Shown here one piece after another: positions 7,062-11,589 of a stretch of 11,589 bases of DNA. Position 1 is the stretch's first letter; the number at the start of each line of letters is the position of its first letter. The translations under genes were made by a program, and so were the position numbers. The notes below the pieces were generated by a model, which had not been told where the DNA came from, made no database searches, and was given only the letters and a program-made list of their open reading frames with translations. The stretch is taken from positions 1 to 11,589 of the forward strand of contig DIZH01000013.1 in assembly GCA_002429325.1 (NCBI GenBank). Reading direction: 5' to 3'. The DNA comes from Patescibacteria group bacterium UBA6033. Its GTDB lineage: Bacteria > Patescibacteriota > Minisyncoccia > Phycocordibacterales > Phycocordibacteraceae.

Positions 7062-7124
7062 GCCGGAATCGAACCGGCGTCTGGAGGTTATGAGCCTCCC
7101 GAGGTACCTCTCCTCTACCCCGCT
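7054..7124 (-). tRNA. Initiator tRNA-Met (anticodon CAT)
   Basis: A 71-base cloverleaf: acceptor AGCGGGG/CCCCGCA, D arm GAGG/CCTC, anticodon arm GGAGG-CTCATAA-CCTCC, T arm GCCGG-TTCGATT-CCGGC, discriminator A. Three features mark it as the initiator rather than elongator: an unpaired 1-72 position (A1·A72 here, C1·A72 in E. coli), the A11:U24 pair in the D stem, and G:C pairs at 30:40 and 31:39. The third pair of the usual GGG/CCC run is A29:U41. CCA is not encoded; CAC follows the discriminator. It is the last element of the gat-side minus-strand unit before the terminator at 6947-6983. Its 3' end is duplicated at the left end of the window. Confidence 0.93.
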
Positions 7125-7161
7125 ATGTGTAATGCACGCGGTATAAATCCGCTGTAATAGT

Positions 7162-7191
7162 ATAGTACACCTATCTAAATGAGATGCGCAA
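7162..7191 (-). promoter_or_regulatory. Candidate promoter for the initiator tRNA
   Basis: On the minus strand TTGCGC (7191-7186) and TACTAT (7167-7162) are separated by 18 bases, and the tRNA begins 37 bases after the -10. A slightly shifted TATACT overlaps it. Matches to consensus are only partial. Confidence 0.35.
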
Positions 7192-7201
7192 GTTCGAGCT
7201 G

Positions 7202-7325
7202 AGAAGCGAGAAAATGATTCAAGATGCGAGACGCGGGAAGCTGGCTTTCGTAGACGTACTTCTGGTACGGCGGAGAAAGTCAGCGGGGCCCACAACAAAG
7301 CAGGTTGGATTATTTTCTCGCTTCT
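7202..7325. ncRNA. Candidate structured RNA: three nested stems
   Basis: Three nested stems span 124 bases. AGAAGCGAGAAAAT (7202-7215) pairs perfectly with 7312-7325, extendable with two mismatches. GCTGGCTTTC (7240-7249) pairs with GAAAGTCAGC (7275-7284) with one non-Watson-Crick pair, which is G-U if read on the plus strand. CGTAC (7255-7259) pairs with GTACG (7265-7269) around a 5-base loop. The outer stem begins one base past the stop codon of the gene at 7327-7911, so on the minus strand it would be the 3' part of that mRNA. There is no T-run after the outer stem. I do not recognise SRP RNA, tmRNA, RNase P RNA or a known riboswitch. A DNA inverted repeat of another origin is the alternative. 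The strand is not determined. Confidence 0.45.
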
Positions 7326-7326
7326 G

Positions 7327-7911
7327 CTAAAGGATTTTGAATTCGCCGAACACAGCCTCATATCGCGAGAGCGTGCGCCGCGCCAAAGTCTCAGTGAGAT
7401 CAAAGGATGAACCCTGGTGAGCTATCTGATTGCGTACTTTGTGTGCCTCCCATGCGTCGTTTAGGGTATTGAAGTCAGACGGCTCAACCAATTTCAATTT
7501 CTCGCCTACGCCCGCGCCTTCATAGCCCTGCTTGGTGAGCATGTCGTCGAGCATAATGTCAGCCTCCATAATGGCTGTGCGCCAGTCGTTCGGCTGAGTG
7601 CTGTTGCGAAGTGTCTCGATATGAAGCCAGCGCGGATTAATCCCTCCCGCTCTATCTGGCACGATGAGAAGCGTTCCATAATATTCTTCTTCGCGTTTGC
7701 GCAACTCAAAAAGCCGTATCGTCGCATAGATAATGATGATGAGCGAAATAATTGCCAGTATATATCCGGCATAAATAACCCAGAGCCAAATATGAGCGAA
7801 GAGCGCCGAGATTTCAGATGTATCGACGGGACCAGCAGCGTAGCATCCGCCATGGAAGCAATTGTAGAGAAGCCGAAACCAATACTCGACGTTCAGCTGC
7901 GCGGGTGGCAT
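7327..7911 (-). CDS. Membrane-anchored hypothetical protein
   Basis: A 194-residue protein that I recognise only as a type common in Parcubacteria, without a named function. Residues about 38-67 form one strongly hydrophobic segment (WLWVIYAGYILAIISLIIII lies within it), followed by a charged stretch ELRKREEEYYG, so a single membrane helix with a cytosolic C-terminal domain is likely. The soluble part is helical and contains WEAHKVRNQIAHQG, an R-N-x-x-x-H arrangement reminiscent of HEPN-type helical domains (a suggestion, not an assignment). It starts 31 bp after the gatA stop on the same strand and is probably cotranscribed. The ATG at 7911 has no convincing Shine-Dalgarno sequence. Its stop is followed immediately by the outer arm of the nested-stem structure. 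Confidence 0.75.
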   Translation of the reverse strand: MPPAQLNVEYWFRLLYNCFHGGCYAAGPVDTSEISALFAHIWLWVIYAGYILAIISLIIIIYATIRLFELRKREEEYYGTLLIVPDRAGGINPRWLHIETLRNSTQPNDWRTAIMEADIMLDDMLTKQGYEGAGVGEKLKLVEPSDFNTLNDAWEAHKVRNQIAHQGSSFDLTETLARRTLSRYEAVFGEFKIL

Positions 7912-7941
7912 ATATGCCTAGTATACGCGGAGAAGCTGTTC

Positions 7942-9369
7942 TTACTGTGCTTTCTCCACTGCGCGAGCAGCGGCGAAGAGACGGTCCTCAGCCATCTGTG
8001 GCGCAGTGAAGTGCATGCCGACAGGGAGCGAGCTACCCTCGCGTTCCAGTTGTCCCATGGGAACTGAGATAGCGGGCATGCCGATGAGGTTCGCAAGAAC
8101 CGTGAAAACATCCTCGAGATAGAGCGATAGTGGGTCTGATTTTGCGCCAATAGTGAACGCTGGCGTCGGCATCGTCGGCGTGGCGATAATATCAACTGAC
8201 TCAAATGCTTTCTCGAACTCACGACGAAGTTGTGCGCGGGCCGCATTCGCTTTACGGTAATACGCATCGATATAGCCTGAGGACAGCACATAGGTACCGA
8301 GCAGAATGCGGCGCTCAGTCTCTTTGCCGAATCCTTCAGTACGCGAAAGGAGATAATCATCGAGCAGGGTGTCGCCACGCTCCGCATGCCCGTAGCGGAT
8401 GCCGTCATAGCGCGCGAGGTTCGCAGAAACCTCAGCAAAATTGATGATGTAGTACGCGGCGAGCGCCGGTTTCGCTGAAGGAATAGTTATCTCTTTGACC
8501 TCGTAGCCAAGCGAGTCGACGGTCTCACGGAACCGTTTGAGCATATCGGGCGCTAGACCTTCGACCAAAAGCTCAGTCGGAATGCCGATTGTCTTCACTT
8601 CTTTTTTCTTAGAAGTGTAGAGCCCGTCCGGAAGCGTCGTTGAATCCAAGGGGTCGATACCCGCGATAGCTTCAAGCAGTATCTGCGCATCGTCCGCGGT
8701 CTTGGTAATAGGTCCCACCTGGTCAAATGAGGAAGCGGCGGCGATAACGCCGGAGCGCGAGACTGCGCCATAGGTCGGTTTCAGTCCGACTACGCCGCAA
8801 TAGCTTGCAGGATTACGTACCGAGCCGCCAGTATCGGTACCAAGCGCTGCAATCGCCATATGCGCCGCGACTGCCGCTGCCGAGCCGCCGGAGGTGCCGC
8901 CTGAGACACGTGTCAGGTCATGCGGATTTTTCGTAACGCCAAACGCAGAGTTCTCCGTGGAACCGCCGAGCGCGAATTCGTCCATGTTGGTGCGGCCGAC
9001 AAAAAGTGCTCCAGCTGCTCGGAGTTTTTCTATAACATGCGCATCATAGGTCGCACGATAATTCTCGAGCATCTTGGAAGCAGCGCTCGCTATCTTCCCT
9101 TCTATGAGAATATTGTCTTTTATCGCAAGCGGTATGCCGCAAAGAAGCGGTGCAGCATCGCCATCCGTATCGATACGCTTCTGCGCGGCGAGAATTGCTG
9201 CTTCGTCCGCATCAAATATTTCCAGATACGCATGTAGCTCAGGGTTGCGCGCATGCGCTTCCTGTACACACGCGTCCCAGAGTTCGCGAACGGTGCTCCG
9301 CCGGCCGGCGGACCCGACGCGAAGTGCGCGGGCTGCCTCTCGTATCGTCAGTTCGTTGAGTTTACTCAT
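7942..9369 (-). CDS. gatA: Asp-tRNA(Asn)/Glu-tRNA(Gln) amidotransferase subunit A
   Basis: The amidase subunit of GatCAB releases ammonia from glutamine for conversion of misacylated Glu-tRNA-Gln or Asp-tRNA-Asn. The amidase signature is clear: Lys84 in PLAIKDN, the GGTSGGS loop, and nucleophile Ser183 in GTDTGGSVRNPAS. The Lys-to-Ser spacings (75 and 24 residues) equal those of the S. aureus triad K79-S154-S178, but the middle position (cis-Ser) is Thr159 here. The C-terminal part (IATPTMPTPAF, NLIGMPAISVPMG) is typical. The ATG at 9369 (475 aa, MSKLNELTI) is chosen because family members begin close to LNELTI; ATGs at 9387 and 9381 and a TTG at 9441 are in frame upstream. gatC lies upstream in the same direction; gatB is not in the window. 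Confidence 0.95.
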   Translation of the reverse strand: MSKLNELTIREAARALRVGSAGRRSTVRELWDACVQEAHARNPELHAYLEIFDADEAAILAAQKRIDTDGDAAPLLCGIPLAIKDNILIEGKIASAASKMLENYRATYDAHVIEKLRAAGALFVGRTNMDEFALGGSTENSAFGVTKNPHDLTRVSGGTSGGSAAAVAAHMAIAALGTDTGGSVRNPASYCGVVGLKPTYGAVSRSGVIAAASSFDQVGPITKTADDAQILLEAIAGIDPLDSTTLPDGLYTSKKKEVKTIGIPTELLVEGLAPDMLKRFRETVDSLGYEVKEITIPSAKPALAAYYIINFAEVSANLARYDGIRYGHAERGDTLLDDYLLSRTEGFGKETERRILLGTYVLSSGYIDAYYRKANAARAQLRREFEKAFESVDIIATPTMPTPAFTIGAKSDPLSLYLEDVFTVLANLIGMPAISVPMGQLEREGSSLPVGMHFTAPQMAEDRLFAAARAVEKAQ

Positions 9370-9467
9370 CCCATTAGACATACTCATGGTAGTTATGGCG
9401 GGTGATAGGTTTAGATGAGTTGTGCATAGTTCGTTGTGCAAGTACTTGTGACATAGGTCTAACGGGA

Positions 9468-9758
9468 CTAGTGCGTGATGATTTGCTTCACGGCAAGGGC
9501 GTCGCCATCTCGCGCCGGGAACTGGGACGCAAGCGCCTCAGTGTACTTCCCTCCTGCGTGCGGCTCACCCTCGATGCGCATGACATTGTGCAATGCCGGC
9601 TTCTCGCTCGAAACATCAAGCGGCAATTCGAGCTTCTCGAGCTGCCCGATATAACCGAGGATAGCGTCGAATTCTTTCGTAAATTTCTCAAGGTCAGCGT
9701 CGTCGATGCTGATACGCACGAGCGCTGCCAATTTCTTCACCTCTTCCACCGTTGCCAT
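9468..9758 (-). CDS. gatC: Asp-tRNA(Asn)/Glu-tRNA(Gln) amidotransferase subunit C
   Basis: A small helical subunit that wraps around and stabilises GatA against GatB. The 96 residues match the usual length. VEEVKKLAALVRISI at the N terminus and LEKFTKEFDAILGYIGQLEK are characteristic of GatC, as is the extended C-terminal tail after LPLDVSSEKPALHNVMR. The ATG at 9758 is preferred over the TTG at 9764; GATAGAG about 8 bases before it can serve as a ribosome-binding site. It starts 13 bp after the stop codon of the DGR reverse transcriptase with no hairpin between, so the two are probably on one transcript. It precedes gatA in the usual gatC-gatA order. Confidence 0.93.
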   Translation of the reverse strand: MATVEEVKKLAALVRISIDDADLEKFTKEFDAILGYIGQLEKLELPLDVSSEKPALHNVMRIEGEPHAGGKYTEALASQFPARDGDALAVKQIITH

Positions 9759-9771
9759 ATCCAAAACTCTA

Positions 9772-10767
9772 TCACTTTTGAGAGATTTCTGGAATTCTAG
9801 TCAAAAGCTTCTGCGCATTTCCATGACTCAACATCCCTCGATATGACGCCACAGTCGCTTCGCTCGGACTCTCGCTCGTCGCCTTCAGCATCCGCCACTT
9901 CGTTGCCGTCCGCAACACCCGATGGTCAGGGAAATGCACCCAGCCGAGAAAGTCGATGCCCGAGGCAAGTGTCGCGATAGAGACTTTACTTGGATGGAGC
10001 GCAAGGTCGAGACGATCTCGTAGAAAATCGCTGATGTGGGGCAAGAGCGACACGAGCCAATCGCGTTCGTGAGAGAGAAACACGAAATCATCGGCATAAC
10101 GCACATAGTATTTTGCTTTCAGCTTGTGTTTGGCGAATTGATCGAACTCATTCATGTAGATATTCACAAGGAGCTGCGACGTGAGATTGCCGAGCGGAAG
10201 ACCTTTAGTTGGCGCAGTCGAAGAAAAGCTAGTGATGATGTTCTCAAGAAGCACTCTCACTCGCTCATCGACAATACAAGTTCGTAATATGCGTATGAGT
10301 ATTGCGTGGTCTATGGAAGCGAAGAATTTCCGTATATCGCACTTGAGCACCCAGCAGGTGCGCGTATCATTCTTTGATACTTTGTACGCAAAACTTCTAA
10401 AGCGATTCATCGCTTTGTGCGTTCCCTTCTTTTTGCGACAGGAGTACGAATCGCTTACAAATGTACGGTCGAAGAATTGATAGAGCTTACGGTAGAGAGC
10501 ATGATGCACAAGCCTATCGCGCACACTTGCTTTGTGTATGTCGCGCGGTTTCGGGTCACTGATCTTGAAGTGATAATAGCCACCATGTCGGTACGCACCG
10601 AGAACAAGGTCTGCGTGAAGCGTTGAAACATTTTCTATGAGGTTATATCCAAACGCCTGCACATCCTTCTTTCTCTGTTTACCACGAAGAAACTCTTTCC
10701 ATGCATCGAGCAAGTTATCCGTAGAAATGATATCGTCGTAAGAATGAGAAACATCGATTCTATCCAT
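9772..10767 (-). CDS. DGR reverse transcriptase
   Basis: Copies the template-repeat RNA into cDNA with adenine-specific errors, which then replaces the variable repeat of a target gene. The 331 residues contain the RT domain order: SDPKPRDIHKASVRDRLVHH (70-89), KCDIRKFFASID with catalytic Asp144 (142-153), GLPLGNLTSQ (189-198), YVRYADDF with Asp226-Asp227 (221-228), and FLGW (273-276). The LGNLTSQ form, ending in SQ instead of the SP of group II intron RTs, is diagnostic of DGR RTs. There is no maturase, HNH or retron-type region. The C-terminal SYRGMLSHGNAQKLL is also typical. TR lies upstream on the same strand, as expected for TR RNA supply, but avd lies between them in reverse orientation. 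Translation would start 7 bases after a candidate -10 box. The stop TGA is followed in frame by TAG. gatC follows after 13 bp. Confidence 0.95.
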   Translation of the reverse strand: MDRIDVSHSYDDIISTDNLLDAWKEFLRGKQRKKDVQAFGYNLIENVSTLHADLVLGAYRHGGYYHFKISDPKPRDIHKASVRDRLVHHALYRKLYQFFDRTFVSDSYSCRKKKGTHKAMNRFRSFAYKVSKNDTRTCWVLKCDIRKFFASIDHAILIRILRTCIVDERVRVLLENIITSFSSTAPTKGLPLGNLTSQLLVNIYMNEFDQFAKHKLKAKYYVRYADDFVFLSHERDWLVSLLPHISDFLRDRLDLALHPSKVSIATLASGIDFLGWVHFPDHRVLRTATKWRMLKATSESPSEATVASYRGMLSHGNAQKLLTRIPEISQK

Positions 10768-11175
10768 CTCTCAGAATCTACCCCCCCCCCGACAGTTTCG
10801 CAAGAGAAACTTGTCCCCGTGGTTTTGAAATTGAAGGAAGCATATCTCGCATGGCAAGCAGCACTACCCCACATTGCCAAATCACGCCGTCAGACTATCG
10901 CTGCGCGTATCGATGGGGTACTACTCGATACACTTGAACACACATTCCGCGCTGGGTATCTCTCTGGCGAGCCGAAGATACAAGCACTTGAGACATCCAT
11001 CGCAAAACTTGACGCTGCAAAGTTCTTTCTACTTGTGGGATGGGAGAGCAACGCTATCACGAACGCCCAACATCTACGTATAGTCACTTTACTCATTGAT
11101 GCAAGCAAAATGTTGATTGGGTGGCGAAGTTATCTCGAAAAGAAAACTCCCACCAGCTGGAGCGGGAGAAAGTAA
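10744..11175 (+). CDS. avd: Avd-like accessory variability determinant (four-helix bundle)
   Basis: Avd proteins form a barrel that binds the DGR reverse transcriptase and the TR RNA and is needed for cDNA synthesis. The 143-residue reading frame has the family pattern: a first helix VVLKLKEAYLAW, then PHIAKSRRQTIAARIDGVLL (42-61), LDTLEHTFRAGY, a third helix around SIAKLDAAKFFLLVGWE (85-101) and a final one with LLIDASKMLIGWRSYLEK (116-133). The start is uncertain. The ATG at 10744 makes the gene overlap the first 24 bp of the divergent RT gene and adds a low-complexity TPPPT segment. The GTG at 10819, 11 bases after AGAGA, fits the usual family N terminus better (119 aa). The gene runs opposite to RT and TR, so its coding sequence is antisense to any TR-to-RT transcript. 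It stops 5-9 bases before the TR end. Confidence 0.85.
   Translation: MRNIDSIHLSESTPPPTVSQEKLVPVVLKLKEAYLAWQAALPHIAKSRRQTIAARIDGVLLDTLEHTFRAGYLSGEPKIQALETSIAKLDAAKFFLLVGWESNAITNAQHLRIVTLLIDASKMLIGWRSYLEKKTPTSWSGRK
10775..10803 (-). promoter_or_regulatory. Candidate RT promoter with a G10 spacer
   Basis: On the minus strand TTGCGA (10803-10798) and TAGATT (10780-10775) each match the bacterial consensus at 4 of 6 positions and are exactly 17 bases apart. Ten of those 17 bases are an uninterrupted G run. The RT ATG follows 7 bases after the -10, so the mRNA would be almost leaderless. The boxes are weak by themselves; the spacing and position are what support them. Confidence 0.4.
10781..10790. 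repeat. C10/G10 homopolymer tract
   Basis: Ten consecutive C on the plus strand, by far the longest such run in the window. It lies in the divergent RT/avd start region. If avd starts at 10744 it encodes Thr-Pro-Pro-Pro within that gene, where slippage would shift the frame. If avd starts at 10819 it is purely intergenic. Confidence 0.95.
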
Positions 11176-11180
11176 AACTA

Positions 11181-11340
11181 GTTTCAGACAAAGAGATGAT
11201 TGTCGGCGTTCCAGACATTGCCGTTGTCGAGCGAGTTGACGTTCGCGTTCCAATCACGATCATCGCGATTGACATTGCCAACCGAGACGCTTTGTGCCGT
11301 GCACCATCCATGACACCAACGACGGCCACCACCCTTCGAA
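11181..11340 (-). repeat. DGR template repeat (TR)
   Basis: Read on the minus strand, the last 31 codons before the TGA at 11184-11186 contain nine Asn (AAC/AAT) and five Asp codons, the adenine-rich pattern that lets A-to-N mutagenesis change amino acids. The conceptual reading includes WNANVNSLDNGNVWNADNHL. Bases 11181-11199 recur at 11571-11589 with 18 of 19 identical. The one difference is A in this copy against C in the other (minus strand), as expected for TR versus VR. The frame is open, but it has no plausible start and ends just after the repeat, so I read this as template rather than gene. The 3' limit is seen; the 5' limit is an estimate, because the matching VR lies beyond the window. 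The VR-TR spacer fills the stretch from here to 11484. Confidence 0.85.
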
Positions 11341-11472
11341 TACTCTCGGGATTGAATCTCATTCGGGGCATTGAACCCACCAGTGCGCGACACCAACTTG
11401 TATTTCTTTTTTCGGGAGTTTCTTACCCGGAACCTCGCCACTTCAAGCGTATGCCGAAAATGCCAGCGTGTT

Positions 11473-11501
11473 CGTATAAAAGTATACCCCATTCGCGGCA
11501 A
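11473..11501 (-). promoter_or_regulatory. Weak candidate promoter for TR RNA
   Basis: On the minus strand TTGCCG (11501-11496) and TATACG (11478-11473) are 17 bases apart and point towards TR. Each matches consensus at 4 of 6 positions. The -35 overlaps the hairpin at 11485-11515. TR RNA could equally come from the target-gene promoter. Confidence 0.22.
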
Positions 11502-11515
11502 GCGCGAATGGGGTA
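11485..11515. other. Perfect 13-bp hairpin between target gene and TR
   Basis: TACCCCATTCGCG (11485-11497) and its exact complement (11503-11515) enclose a 5-base loop. It lies about 55 bases beyond the end of the VR on the target-gene strand, after the target stop codon. DGRs of the Bordetella phage type need a hairpin or cruciform just downstream of VR for efficient retrohoming; that one has a shorter stem and lies closer to VR. A terminator for the target gene is the alternative, but only a short TTTT follows, a few bases past the stem. A smaller GTATA/TATAC palindrome (11474-11487) adjoins it. Confidence 0.75.
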
Positions 11516-11546
11516 CGGACACATTTCGAAATACAGGGACCAAGGG

Positions 11547-11589
11547 TCAGAGTTTCAGAGTGTCCTTCAAGTTGCAGACAAAGAGATGA
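11547..11589 (-). CDS. 3' end of the DGR target gene (partial)
   Basis: Only the last 13 codons and the stop are in the window: HLFVCNLKDTLKL, then TGA at 11547-11549. The frame was chosen because the repeat's reading in TR (NHLFV then stop) continues here in the same frame as HLFVC. The TR stop codon TGA is TGC in this copy, so the protein runs past the repeat. The variable residues and the rest of the protein lie beyond the right edge. DGR target proteins usually carry their variable residues in a C-terminal C-type-lectin-like fold; nothing here tests that. Confidence 0.65.
   Translation of the reverse strand, partial: HLFVCNLKDTLKL
11571..11589 (-). repeat. 3' end of the DGR variable repeat (VR), cut by the window
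   Basis: Nineteen bases matching 11181-11199 at 18 positions, truncated by the window end. The mismatch (plus strand G at 11574, T at 11184) corresponds to C in VR against A in TR. The match then ends within a few bases, which places the 3' boundary of the repeat pair here. Confidence 0.75.

Noticed and set aside
8205..8444. Small ORFs inside gatA on the plus strand, and similar ones across gatA, lysS and RT
   Set aside because: They are Arg/His/Ser-rich shadows of GC-rich coding sequence in other frames, with no recognisable domain.
9772..10767. Group II intron or retron reverse transcriptase
   Set aside because: There is no maturase, HNH or intron RNA around it and no msr/msd-type structure; LGNLTSQ plus Avd plus TR point to a DGR.
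10890..11108. Minus-strand ORF opposite avd as the true gene
   Set aside because: Only the plus-strand frame has the Avd helix pattern and a family-length product; the minus frame is a shadow.
11184..11543. Open reading frame of 119 codons on the minus strand across TR
   Set aside because: It starts at a TTG in the VR-TR spacer without a ribosome-binding site, and its coding look comes from the TR copy of target-gene sequence. It was read as template and spacer.
1..11589. CRISPR array
   Set aside because: No series of regularly spaced repeats anywhere; the repeats found are isolated pairs.

Overview
The window looks like chromosomal DNA of a Patescibacteria (CPR, Parcubacteria-like) bacterium. 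This rests on family resemblance and layout, not a database search. The pointers are a LysRS whose motif 3 reads FGFGVSERLFSF, a reverse transcriptase (RT) and Avd pair of the type common in CPR diversity-generating retroelements (DGRs), a tRNA without encoded CCA, and very compact gene packing with short leaders.

Left block (1-6963), AT-richer by hand count of sample lines. Its edges carry direct repeats (1-98 and 6964-7061) made of a terminator, a trailer and the last bases of an initiator tRNA gene. Inside is an unrecognised small-molecule or peptide ligase cluster: a DUF4213/DUF364-like Rossmann protein (-), an ATP-grasp ligase (+), then on the minus strand lysS, a second ATP-grasp ligase paralogous to the first, a GNAT acetyltransferase and a RimK/glutathione-synthetase-type ATP-grasp ligase. 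LysS and the next three genes are separated by 23, 1 and 14-20 bp and look like one operon. The product is unknown.

Middle block (7054-9758), GC-richer, minus strand: gatC, gatA, a membrane-anchored hypothetical gene, a strong nested stem structure of possible RNA nature, the initiator tRNA gene, and a bidirectional hairpin terminator. gatB is not in the window.

Right block (9772-11589): a DGR. The RT gene (-) lies 13 bp upstream of gatC with no visible terminator between them. An avd gene (+) is divergent from RT. The template repeat (TR) lies just beyond avd and reads on the minus strand; nine of its last 31 codons are Asn. The window ends 19 bases into a second copy of the TR end. This is the variable repeat (VR) at the 3' end of a target gene that continues outside the window. 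The one mismatch in those 19 bases is at a TR adenine. A perfect 13-bp hairpin lies between the target stop codon and TR.

Two features of the DGR are unusual. Avd is encoded antisense to the RNA that would connect TR to RT. A ten-base G:C tract makes up most of an exactly 17-bp spacer in a candidate RT promoter, an arrangement resembling phase-variable promoters.
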